The position numbers and the translations under genes were made by a program. A stretch of DNA of 64,000 nucleotides from Leucaena leucocephala (taxonomy: Eukaryota > Streptophyta > Magnoliopsida > Fabales > Fabaceae), in assembly GCA_037074615.1 (NCBI GenBank), contig CM073520.1:31429527-31493526 (forward strand), given 5' to 3'. The notes under the pieces are model-generated. The model had not been told where the DNA came from, ran no database searches, and worked only from the letters and a program-made list of their open reading frames with translations. Position 1 is the first letter of the stretch. Each line of letters starts with the position of its first letter. Positions 25,061 to 35,374 of this stretch are shown here, in pieces.

Positions 25061-25983
25061 AGCAATAATCTCAATTAATTGTTTAGTTAAAAAATTATGC
25101 ATTCCAAAATTAATTATGAATAAAAAATATTATTATCTCAAGTTACTATTAGTTCCAAATGCATCTGAAGCATGTATGGAATGCTTCTAATAAAACATGG
25201 TTAATAGTCCAAAAGTATATAATCAATTTAGTCATTAATATAAAAATTAATTAATTAATTTAGATAAATTAATAAGTATATAATATATATTTATATTAAT
25301 AATTTAAATTTGATTATAATTATATAATTTATTTAAATTAATTAATTAATTTTTATATTAAAGGTTAGAGGCTAATAACTTGGGATTTTGCCATGAGCGA
25401 CAGTGAACTCACATGCAATACAACGGGCACCCGGAGGTAATCACTGTTAAAATCTGCATGACTTCCTCGTTTGCTACGCACTAGTTAAAACATTCAAAAC
25501 TTATGCCTTAACCACTCATTATTTCCCAACGTCTTAAAATGTTCCATCAATCATTTTCATGGCCTTCCAACGTTCAAAAACTGAAGAATTAATCACCATT
25601 AAGCGTTCACTCAAGGCTACTGCCTGAAAGGCGCTTGTGGCTGAAGATTCATTTAATCCTAAAGAGTACCGCATTCTAATATATTTGCTGACTGAATAAC
25701 TTTTAACAGGGTTGTGCATATATAGAGTTAAGTACAGCAACCCCAACCAAGTGTCCTGTACGAAGAAAGAATAGATTACAACGATGTCTAACCTTACCTG
25801 ATTAGGTATAGACAGATTTTTATGTTTAAGTCATGTGTCTTACTTATATCATGGGACAAAAATCTACAATTATAAATTTTTTAAAAAAATAATATATTCA
25901 TATATTTTTAAAAATTAAATAATATCCCTAATCAATTAAGAATAAAGCAATAAAAATATAATAATTAAAATCTTAAAATCTAT

Positions 25984-26014
<31 letters not shown>

Positions 26015-26352
26015 AGTGGAGGCGAAGGAGTAGGGTTAGGCCTAGAAGCTTTATCACTAGATGATACATTATAAGCTTGAATAAGAGTTAAAGCATCTTC
26101 GGATATCTTAAGAGGGAATATATTAGAAACTTTTTCATCCATTTAAATTTATTTGACACTTTCAAAAATATCATAAATATTATATTAGCATAGAAAAATT
26201 TACAGCAGTATTATGTCAATACATATCTTTTGCAGAAAACATAAAAATAAAGCTTAAAATTCTAGTACTAGAAGGAAATAGTCATTTCCCACTAGGAACA
26301 GATTTTCTAGAACACAAACTATGAAATCACATCAGAACATATTCCACACGTT
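25061..26352. other. intergenic, nothing recognised
   Basis: It contains a less AT-rich patch at about 25400-25760 with a 70-codon minus-strand frame that I cannot assign, and a (TA)n run at about 25983-26009. Confidence 0.45.
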
Positions 26353-26697
26353 GTCCAAAACAGAGATGGATGCAATGATGTGATTTTCCCACCCTTTGGC
26401 GATGGATGGAAACAAAGAAGAAAACCATGCATTACAGAATTCTTGGGCCCCAAAAAGGTGAAATCTTTTCAATACATACGTGAAGAGGAAATTTCAAACT
26501 TGGTTAATAAGATTCGTGATGAAGCATGCAAGAAGAAGAATGATGTATCAGTAAATCTGATTCAGATGCTAATTGTAACTTTGGTTAATAAGATTCGTGA
26601 TGAAGCATGCAAGAAGAAGAATGACGTATCAGTGAATCTGATTCAGATGCTAATTGTAACTTTGAACAATAAAATGTGTAGATGTTCAGGGAGATAA
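26353..26697 (+). pseudogene. cytochrome P450 (CYP71-like) fragment with tandem duplication
   Basis: Plant CYP71-clan P450s are ER haem monooxygenases of specialised metabolism. The frame reads CNDVIFPPFGDGWKQRRK, then TEFLGPKKVKSFQYIREEE and VNKIRDEACKKK, which is the helix C to helix D region of this family (normally FAPYGDYWRQMRK-like). The haem-binding, I-helix and K-helix regions are absent. A 27-residue block is repeated exactly in frame by an 81-bp tandem duplication. The match ends near 26690 and the frame stops at 26697. This is a dead fragment; the rest of the gene is not in the flanks. Confidence 0.8.
26500..26661 (+). repeat. 81-bp tandem duplication inside the P450 fragment
   Basis: The unit at 26500-26580 is followed directly by a second at 26581-26661. 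They differ at about two positions (GATGTATCAGTAAATC versus GACGTATCAGTGAATC). The period is a multiple of three, so the frame is kept. Confidence 0.92.
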
Positions 26698-26879
26698 CCA
26701 TGAAGATGATGCCCACACTTAAGCTTTAAGGTCCTTGCAAATTTATCCCTTTCAGTTGAAGAAGCTATGAGACTTCCCCCAAGTATGCCCTTAATAGTAC
26801 AGAGTTGAGAAAGCGAGCAGACCCGCAATCATCGGGTTAAGAGGCATAGAGATTAACATTTTATCAACCTGAATTCATT

Positions 26880-27190
26880 AGCCTATTACTTTTTTTTTAT
26901 TTAAAAAATTATTTTTAAATTTTTAAATATTAATAAAAAATTTCTAATATCATATTAATATAATAAAAAATTATTAATATTATATTCTTAAAAATTTCTA
27001 TTTTTCATAAGAAATCTCAAATTTTATAATTATAAATCTAAATAAATATTAATATAATATTAATCAATTATAATATATCAATACATATCAATAAATAATT
27101 AATTATTTTTATTAATATTTAATAATAAGAATATTTAAAATAATATTTAAATAAAATAAATAATAATATTAGTAATTGAAAAAAAAGGCT
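26880..27190 (-). repeat. AT-rich dispersed repeat, copy 1
   Basis: The reverse complement of this stretch matches 48590-48880 closely over about 290 bp. Shared blocks include GATATATTATAATTGATTAA and TTATAATTATAAAATTTGAG. Both copies lie next to a CATTTTACYTCAAA segment, so the repeat includes non-AT flanks. It has no coding capacity and looks like a MITE core. Confidence 0.7.
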
Positions 27191-28129
27191 ACCTTTTGAA
27201 GTAAAATGGGCTTATCTTCTTTTATCAGCTCTACTTTAATAGTTACAGTTGAATCGTATCCACCGTTAAAAACGCAGTCATGAGAACTAATGATATACCA
27301 AGTCTAAGACTAACAAGAGAAATTAAAGATGTACCATGAGTGGAAAGTTTTAGATCCTTTTCCCCATCTATATTTTATTTCTCTCTCCAACTGTATATTA
27401 TCATTATGTATTCACAAATAGTTAATAAAAAATAAATTATATATATAATATATATAGGGTAGGCCCAATAGACAAGATAATATATCTTGTCTGATATTTT
27501 ATTCTACTTAACACTTGACCCAATCTATTCTAGAAGACTCTATTCCCATGTTTAAATAATTAAATCAATATCATATTAATATTTTATTTTAAAAAATACT
27601 AAAATACATGCACTATTCTTTATTCTTTATTGTTCTTTGGTTCCAAAGTTTGGGTTATTAAGAAATATGAAAAAACATAAGACTTTTCAAGGGCACAACT
27701 GGCAAGATGAGAAGGATTTCGCCTATAACTTTCCCCAAACATGTTCGACTTCGAAGTTAGTCTACAATCTTGAATGGCCAAAGCTCAATAAATATTAACA
27801 AGTCCCATTAATTTTAGATAAAATAATAGAAAAAGACTCTAAAAAATGATAAATATCCAAATAGGATATTGTGTTAGTAATACTTGATTTATAGTTATTA
27901 ATATTTGATCAGTTGTTAGTAACTATTATTCCACTTTAACATGTATAACTTTTTAGAGTCTTTTTATGTTATTTTTCTTTAATTTTATCAATGCAACTTT
28001 AAATTTAAATCCTAAAATGTTTTTTTTTAAAAAAAAAAATCAGTGCAGGACATAATAGCGTCTAAAATTATTCCAAGAGGGGAAATTATATTTGAGCAAG
28101 TGTAGAGTGTGAGTGTGTGATGGATACAT
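27191..28129. other. intergenic, nothing recognised
   Basis: AT-rich DNA. A 21-nt near-palindrome GACAAGATAATATATCTTGTC lies at about 27473-27493. No gene is supported. Confidence 0.45.
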
Positions 28130-28199
28130 GATCCATAAATAATCACATTATCCCATCCAGACCTGATCCATAAATAATCACATTTTCCCATCCAGACCT
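28130..28199. repeat. 35-bp tandem duplication
   Basis: Two adjacent units each begin GATCCATAAATAATCACATT, at 28130 and 28165. They are nearly identical. Confidence 0.9.
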
Positions 28200-28539
28200 A
28201 ATCAGCCCAAGTAATCAACACATAATCACATATTCAAGCACGAGTGAATCTCAATTTTTCCACGTTAAAATATCAGAACAAAAAGGACATCTATTTACAT
28301 AAAAAACTACTATTTCTAAAATAAGCCGCATACAATTTCGAAGGACTATAAGACGTGCAAGGAAAATAGAGGTAGCTAAAGACTTTTTATGGCATGTTTA
28401 AAAAGGACCTTTCATGACAATTTTAGAGGTGATATGAATGCTATTATGGTTATAAGTTGAAGATTTACATGACAGTTTTATAACTACCATAAAAAGTTAT
28501 TTTTGATATCGATTATACTATTAACTGTTGTCAAAAGTC

Positions 28540-28830
28540 ACTAGGCCAACCAATCTATCATTAACTATTACGGCTACGCTCGTCAAAAGCATTATACGAG
28601 AAGAAGTCGAAGATCCGACGGATAAATTGAAGATCCATAATTTCATCCATTGAAACTCTTCGAATTCCTTCTAATAAGGTCCATCTGTCACCACCCACCA
28701 TTAGCTACCACGGCCAACCTCGCTAAAAGTATTGAACCGTATCTACAGAAGAAGCTGAAGATCTGGCAGAAAAGTTAAAGATCTATAAAGCTTTTGCCAT
28801 TGAAACTCTTTGAACTCCTTCTAACAAGAT
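28540..28830. repeat. ~150-bp tandem duplication
   Basis: Two diverged units share TACGGCTACGCTCG/CACGGCCAACCTCG, AGAAGAAG.YGAAGATC and CCATTGAAACTCTTYGAAYT. The CCATTGAAACTC block starts at 28647 and 28797, a period of 150. Confidence 0.8.
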
Positions 28831-28845
28831 GGCGAAGAGAAAAGA

Positions 28846-29550
28846 TGTGGAAGTTTTTATCTTAAATAGTCCGATGATCTTATTCATAGGCCAGAAACAA
28901 TTAAATATAATACAAGTAGGGGTGTTCACGGGTCGGGACGGGACCGGGACAACCCCGTCCCATTTCCCATCCCGATACAGGACACGGGACACATTTTTTG
29001 TCCCGTGTCCCGTCCCGTCCCGAATATATTCCGGTCCCCTTCAGGGCCGAGACGTGTTCGGGAATTCCCGAACCCTTTTTTTTTTAAAAAAAATATAAAA
29101 ATATTATTTTATAAATTATTCTATATAAAAAATTACAACAACTTCCTCCAAATATTACTATTACTCCCTTATATGATTTACAAAAGGAAACAAAAAAAAA
29201 GTTTACTCTTCATTAAGTATAATTTATAAAAGGAAAAAAGAAAAAAAAAGTCAGGACGGGACGGGACGACCCGAGGGTCGTGCTGAGAACTGTCCCGTTC
29301 CGTCCCAATCCTAATATTGTCCCATCCCGAAGGGGACTTGTACCGGTCCATTTCAGGACGGAACAGATCCGTCCCGAAATCTTCGGAACCGGGATGGGTC
29401 ACCCATAAACACCCCTAAATACAAGGGAATTTGAATTCTGAGATCTTGAGATCATCTCCTATAATACTATGATTTAATCTTCCTAATATCTCTCCTCATA
29501 TCTTATAATATCTCATAATAATCATATATTATATTTACATAATTACTACA
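28846..29550 (-). repeat. 3' LTR of copia A (split by hAT element)
   Basis: The LTR reads TGTAGTAATT to CTTCCACA on the minus strand. Removing the 501-bp hAT insert and its 8-bp duplication leaves about 196 bp, matching the 195-bp LTR at 31771-31965. Confidence 0.92.
28917..29417. mobile_element. non-autonomous hAT element 2 (501 bp)
   Basis: It starts TAGGGGTGTTCACGGGTCGG and ends CCCATAAACACCCCTA, with an exact 8-bp target duplication AATACAAG at 28909-28916 and 29418-29425. Arrays of CGGGAC lie just inside each end and an AT-rich core without transposase lies between. It shares end sequences and architecture with the hAT elements at 2939 and 33522, and most closely with the latter. Confidence 0.95.
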
Positions 29551-29557
29551 CTCTCCC

Positions 29558-29857
29558 TCAAGTTAGATCATAGATATTGATCACGTCTAACTTGCCTACA
29601 AAGCGCTTAAATACATCTTTTAGTAATCCTTTAGTAAGGACATAAGCTAACTGTAACTTGGCGGGAACATAGGACAAATCAATAATATCATATTCAACTT
29701 TTTCTCTAATGAAGTGTCGATCCACTTCAACACGCTTGGTTTTGCTATGTTGGACAGGATTTAGAGCCATACTCAAGGCTACCCTATTGTCACAGTAAAG
29801 TTTTAGGGAAGAATCAAACTGAAAGTGTGTTTCCTCTATCACTCTCTTCAACCACAA
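29558..29857 (-). pseudogene. copia A RNase H remnant
   Basis: The minus-strand frame contains KLYCDNRVALSMALNPVQHS, VEVDRHFIREK and YVLTKGL, the C-terminal copia RNase H signature. It ends a few bases before the polypurine tract (29551-29560). The upstream part of the domain is broken by stops. Confidence 0.88.
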
Positions 29858-31770
29858 CCCTTCAATAATACCTTGAGCTAGGGCCCTTAGTTTGGATTCT
29901 ACATTACTCTTGTCTACAACTCTCTATTTCTAACTTTGCCAGGTCACTAAATTGCTCTATACAAAGGTGCGATAACATGATGTAGATCTACTATAATCCT
30001 AAGCTCCTACCCAATCTGCATCTATAAAAGATTTCAACATTCCTAACATCATTCTTTTTAAAAAATAGTCCCCTACCAAGTGTACCTTTGAGGTACCTTA
30101 GAATTTTATAGGCCGCATCCAAATGCTTCTTCTTGGGAGCAATAACATGCACATATTGACTAGCTACACTTATTACAAAGACAATATCTGGCCTAGTATG
30201 CGAGATATATATGAGCTTACTAACTAGCCGTTGATGTTATCCCTTATCTGTTGATGTCTCATTTTTCTCTTGTTTCTTTTTTTGTGCTGCTTCTTTTTCT
30301 GTCTTTGCAGATTTCTTCTTTTAGGTACCAAACATTCATGTTTTCTTAAGGAGATCAAGTATATACTTCTTTTGAGAGACATAGATCCCTTTGTGAGACC
30401 TTGCTACTTCCATTCTTAGGAAATATTTCAATTTTTTCAGGTCTTTTACTTCAAACTGCTTATTAAGCGCCATTTTAACTCTCTCTATCTCCTTGATGTT
30501 ATTCCCTATGAAAATAATGTCATCTATATATACAAGAGGATATTTATCAAGTCACCATTTTTTAACACAAACATGGTGTGATCTGACAAACTTTGTTTAT
30601 AGCCTTCAATCTTGAGTACTGTAGAGAACTCGTCAAACGATGCTCGTGGAGATTGCTTTAAACCATAGATTGATTTTTTCAGTTTACACATCTGACCGTT
30701 TTTCCCTTTCAAAACTTGGTAAAAAACTCATGTAGACTTCTTTCCTTAATTCACCATTCATAAATACATTTTTGATGTCAAGTTGTTGGAGTGGGTAGTC
30801 AAGATTCACAGCAATGGAAAGCAGAACCCGGATAGTACTTAGCTTAGCAACTAGGGCAAATGTCTCATTGTAGTCAATTCCATAAATTTGAGTGAGAACC
30901 CCTTGGCAATAAGTCTTGCCTTATACTTGTTTAAGGAACCATAAGCATTAAACTTTGGTCTGAATACCCATTTGCACAATATTAGTGTTGCTCCTTCTAG
31001 TAGTACAGTAAGCTCACATGTCCTATTCTTTTATAATGCTTTGATTTCTTCAATTACAGCATTTTTCTATTATGGGCTCTCAAAGGCTTCATACACAGTT
31101 TTAAATACTTGAATCTGATCAAGATTAGTAATAAAGCTATAATGGTTTGGAGAGAGAGTGGAATAAGACACATACTTTTAAATATGATACTTTGTGCATG
31201 GCCGAATTTTCTTCCTTAATGCAATAGGAAGTTCTACCTCACTTGTCTCTATTATTTCTGCTGCTCGAGTATGCTCATTATTGTTTACAGGACCTTCCAC
31301 CAGGTTTGGGAGTGATACATCCTTGGGATGCTAGACCAAACTACTTGTTTGTTTCTACGTGAGTAAATATTATCAAATTGTTGATCTTGGACCTCCCACC
31401 ATGGCATAACATTGGATAGGTCTGTAGAGAGCTGAATAGGGTAGATGGGGGTATGGGTTCTAGAAGACACTCAGGCTGAAACTCACTCCAATTCTCCCCT
31501 AAGTTGAAGGTTTGGTGAAATAGAGCATGCTATGTAAATGTAACATTTCAGCTGACTAAAAGGTATTTAGTGATAGGATCATAACACCTTTACCCTTTTT
31601 GGGAGTTGGAATAGCCTAAGAACACACACTTGACATATTTGGGATGAAATTTAGAGTGTGGGTGATATTGATGGACAAGGGCAAAATAATCAAAGACTCA
31701 AAGCGGTAAAGTGTAATTAAGGTGAGTGACAGTATGACTTTCACGAAGTTTATCCAAAGCTCTAGTACCA
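29858..31770 (-). pseudogene. copia A reverse transcriptase and linker remnant
   Basis: Minus-strand pieces in several frames include CKLKKSIYGLKQSPRASFDE (30524-30712), the usual copia RT segment, followed by a broken YxDD region. Further upstream on that strand are the RT start (KYKARLIAKGF) and the integrase tail (HPHSKFHPKYVKCVFLGYS) near 31600. The tail joins the leader next to the LTR, which marks the deletion that removed gag, protease and integrase. Confidence 0.85.
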
Positions 31771-31965
31771 TATGGAAGTTTTTATCATGAATAGTCTGAT
31801 GATCTCATTCATAGGCCAGAAACGATTAAATAGAATACAAGGGAATTTGAATTCTGAGATCCTGATATTTTCTTCTATAATACTCTGATTTAATCTTCCT
31901 AATATCTCTCCCCTATCTCCTAATATCCTGTAATAATCATATATTATATTTACATAATTACCACA
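31771..31965 (-). repeat. 5' LTR of copia A
   Basis: A 195-bp LTR, TGTGGTAATTATG to ACTTCCATA on the minus strand. It matches the split LTR at 28846-29550 and is followed outward by the AAAGA target duplication. Confidence 0.93.
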
Positions 31966-31970
31966 AAAGA

Positions 31971-32900
31971 AAACTTATATATAGCGACGACGAGCACGAT
32001 AGTGAAGGAGTGGGTAGTGACACAAAATTGGAAGAAATTACTGATATTTAGTTATCGTTGAGATATGGAGTATGGCAGAAATGAGGGACCATGACGGCTG
32101 AAAGTGAAAAGTGAGACTTTAAAACTATTCATCGAAGTTTTATGTTTAAAAATTGAAACTTTTTTTGATGATTTTCTATAAAACCGTGGTAAAAAACTTT
32201 TAATGGTGTTTTTTTGAATAACTACCATTAAAACAAATTTTTACTACAGTTTTTTGTGGTTTTACAAAAAAAAAATATTGTAAAAAGAACTTTTAACGGC
32301 AATTTTAAAAAAAACAATGGTTAAAAGTAAACTTTCAGTAGTTTAATTACTAAAATGCCACCACAATTTGTTTATAACATTTTCTCATTTAACTGCTATA
32401 GAGTAGTGTCGTTAAATCTATATTTTCTATTAATATCACATTCAAGCCTCTAAGTCAATCTCAATTTTCTCACATTCATATATGAGTGTTAAATAATATA
32501 ATGATAATCAATCTCTAAAAGTTCAGGGAGAAATTTGCCAAAGAAAAAATATATAGACATATACGTTAATAGGTTACAAAGAAGCAAAGAAATGGAGAGG
32601 AAAAGTAAAAGTAGACCCACATAATTATATTTAGACTACAAAGAAACGGAGAGGAAAAGCAAAAAGTAGAGTGTGGGAGAGCATTACTATGGACTTCACT
32701 GAGGGTTGGGTTTGCCAAAGGGTTGGGTAGTTTGGGTTGGGTAGTTGTAACACCCTATCCAAAGGGTTAGGTAGTAGAGTGTGGGAGAGCGTTACAAGGC
32801 AAAAATCACAAAAATCACGCTACATGATCTCAAAGCTAATGTAGAAACCGTAGAAAAGTCCCACGAGTGAGAAGAGTTACTCTACAACAATTTTATATAA
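31971..32900. other. intergenic repeats, no gene
   Basis: About 32140-32340 has repeated AACTTTTAAYGG / ACCRTTAAAA-type inverted motifs with a mirror on the other side of copia A (about 28400-28520). About 32440-32640 matches the repeated unit of 46.5-46.75 kb (CTCAATTTTCTCACATTC, AAATTTGCCAAAGAAAAA, TACAAAGAAGCAAAGAAA). About 32700-32790 has GGGTTGGGTAG repeats. Confidence 0.5.
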
Positions 32901-33049
32901 TTGTATTTAAGATCAGATAAGGAAAATAACCAACGAGATCTCCAGAACCCAAAAAGAGAGGAGGGAAAGCGAAGACAAGAGCTAGGAAAGATTAAAGGGG
33001 TCGAGCTTGCTTACCGTCATAACTCACCATTATCTCCAAGATCAATGTC

Positions 33050-35368
33050 ACTCGATCCATCATCATCATCATCCTCTATTAATAATGACACTTCTTCATT
33101 CTCCTCCTTCCCAACTTCAACATTCCTTCATTCTTATTCCTTTGTCCAATTATAGATTCCCCTTTGCTATTGGCTTTGGCCTTCAAGTTTTCTAGGACCT
33201 AGAAAAAAAATCTTACTAGCCTGATGGTATATATTTGAAGTTTTAAATTAGAATTAGAATCAACCTAAGCTAGTTTTAAATAAAATATTATACCTCTCTT
33301 CCTTTTCTTGCTTGAAGCTCCCTCGAGAGTGAAATTTTCATATATGTCCATCCATGACCCATCAATTTGCAAGCACAGATTTTACTTTTTAGTAATCCAC
33401 TCATCATTAGATTCTATATCTGATAAACAGAATTGATCATGTCTCTCTTCCACCCATCAAGTTGAAGATTGTACTTGACAAACACAAGTGCACTTAACCT
33501 TTGTTACTAATGCCCCTTGGCTAGGGGTGTCTAAATATGTCCCGTCCCGGGTGTCCCGACCCGGTCCCGATAATTTCGGGACGGGAAATTATCGGGACGG
33601 GACAGAGGGAAGGTCGGGACGGGACGGGTCTCGGCCTGACCCTCGGGATTCCCGTCTCGTCCCGACCCTATTTTTTTTTTATAAAAAAAATTATATTACA
33701 TTATCTTATATTTCTCACTTTATACACTCTTTTTAGGCTCTCCGTCTCTCTTTTCTTACACTTTACTTGCTCCCAGTCACAGGTCTTGCCAATCGCCACT
33801 CTCATATAAATATTTTTACTTACAAATATTCCTATACAGATATTTTTATTCTTCTTTACTGTTATTTTTTCCTCTTATCTGGGTAACTTATCATTTTATA
33901 TTAGGGAGGAATGTTTGTATTTAGAGAAAATTGCCGTGGTATTTTATATGGAATGATTTATTGAGATAATTTTATTATTATATTTTTTTAAAAAAAAATT
34001 GGGAATTCTCGTCCCGTCCCAAACCCGTCCCGGTCTCATCGGAACCTGGACAAATTCAGGACAGGAAGGTACATGGGACGTATTTTGCGTCCCGTGCACT
34101 GTATCGGGACGGGACACGGGACGGAGTTGTCCCGGTCCCGACCCGTCCCATGAACACCCCTACCCTTGGCAGCTTTGAATGCCTTAAGTTGTTGCTCAAT
34201 TGCAAATCTTGTCCACTGTCTCAATAGTTTCATATAAACCATAATAAACATCATTGTCAGCATTAAATCTTATGTTATAATGGAACCTAATAAAACAATA
34301 AATAAGTTTTGTTTTCCTAACATACATTCAAACAATAAACATTTAAAGTGCATAAAATTTACTTAGGATTGAGATAGTAGGTAGCCGCATGGAGAGCCTA
34401 TGTAGTTGCAAATTCCAACAAGTATTAATGATCTTCCACACCTTGATTCCTTCTTTTGAAAATGTTCAACAATTTATTCTTTGGCTCTATCCATTGTTTT
34501 ATAAATATATGGAATGGATGATTTAGAGCCGCCATTCACAAGTCTCAAAACTTTTACAAGCGGAACCACATACCTTAAGCAATATTTGATGGAAGTTCAA
34601 AATTTAGAATTAGTAAAAATCATGTTCGCCACTTGCTTATCCTTACTTTTACTTGCACAAGAACAGAAACCCAATCATAATCTTGAAGCAAACATAGTCC
34701 ATAGAGCATTCTTTTGTTGCAAATCTTGTTACTGTCGGTCTAGTTAACTCTCTTTCCTTATAATACTTTCTATACAAGTTCAGGACTCATGCATGCTTAT
34801 AGATGAAGCTTGTTATTTTCTTTGCATTTGCAATGGTATTATAAATACTGAAAATTGCAATGTCCTTGAGGATTAAATCAAGGCAATGTGCTGCACAAAG
34901 GGAACAAAATAATTTGTTCTCTTCTAACATTTTCCCTGCTGGCACGAGATTTGAGGCACCATCTATCACAACTTGCACCATATTATCCTCTCCAATTTCC
35001 TCAACCATATTATCTAGTAATTCAAACATTAGTTTAGCATATTTAATCACATTACTTGTGTCCACAGATTTTAGGAAAATTGTCCCACCAAGACTTTACC
35101 AAAAAATTAGTAAGAGACATCCCTTTACTATCAGTCCAACCATCACACATCAACGTACAACCCAATTTCTCCCATTTACTCTTATATTTCCCTAAACTTT
35201 CTTGAATTTTATCAACTGATTTTTTCAAGTAAAAAACTCTCAACTCTTGATAAGTAGTTAGTTTCAGACCCCTACCATAGTCACTAATTAACTTTAACAT
35301 TTAAATAAACAACGAACTTCTCACCAAATTGAATAGTAAAACATTACCATATATGCATTTATAAATAG
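33050..35368 (-). mobile_element. hAT transposon copy, left arm of palindrome
   Basis: The minus strand carries a decayed hAT transposase. The DUF659-type region is visible at 35300-34787: SLGKYKSKWEKLGCTLMCDG, then VKSWWDNF, and after a frameshift NMVEEIGEDNMVQVVIDGAS and CSLCAAHCLDLILKDIA. The arm ends at the palindrome centre (35368) and can be followed outward to about 33050. Compared with the right arm it lacks about 310 bp covering the C-terminal dimerisation core, and it carries a 641-bp hAT insert exactly at that junction. I see no terminal repeats at its outer end. Confidence 0.85.
33522..34162. mobile_element. non-autonomous hAT element 3 (641 bp)
   Basis: It starts TAGGGGTGTCTAAATATGTC and ends CCCATGAACACCCCTA. 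The 8-bp duplication CCCTTGGC at 33514-33521 and 34163-34170 is exact. Subterminal CGGGAC/GTCCCG arrays and an AT-rich core match element 2. A 13-bp foldback (TCCCGATAATTTC, 33565-33577, and its complement at 33584-33596) lies near the left end. It is inserted in the left arm of the hAT palindrome. Confidence 0.95.
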
Positions 35369-35374
35369 TTTCTA
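35369..35374. other. palindrome centre (6-nt spacer)
   Basis: TTTCTA separates arms that read CCATATATGCATTTATAAATAG and its near-exact complement, so the two transposon copies meet head to head with almost no spacer. Confidence 0.9.

Larger units (their letters stand above)
28846..31965 (-). mobile_element. Ty1/copia element A, internally deleted
   Basis: A full-length insertion on the minus strand with two LTRs and a perfect 5-bp target duplication, AAAGA, at 28841-28845 and 31966-31970. The internal part is only about 2.2 kb: RNase H, RT and the RT-proximal linker remain, while gag, protease and nearly all of the integrase are deleted next to the 5' LTR. A diverged primer-binding site follows the 5' LTR (TGGTACTAGAGC on the minus strand; the usual initiator-Met site is TGGTATCAGAGC). 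The LTRs differ at roughly 10% of positions by eye, so it is older than element B. Confidence 0.93.

Noticed and set aside
25534..25746. 70-codon minus-strand frame in a less AT-rich patch
   Set aside because: No domain, signal or family resemblance was recognised, and there is no splice or promoter context. Kept only as an unassigned patch.
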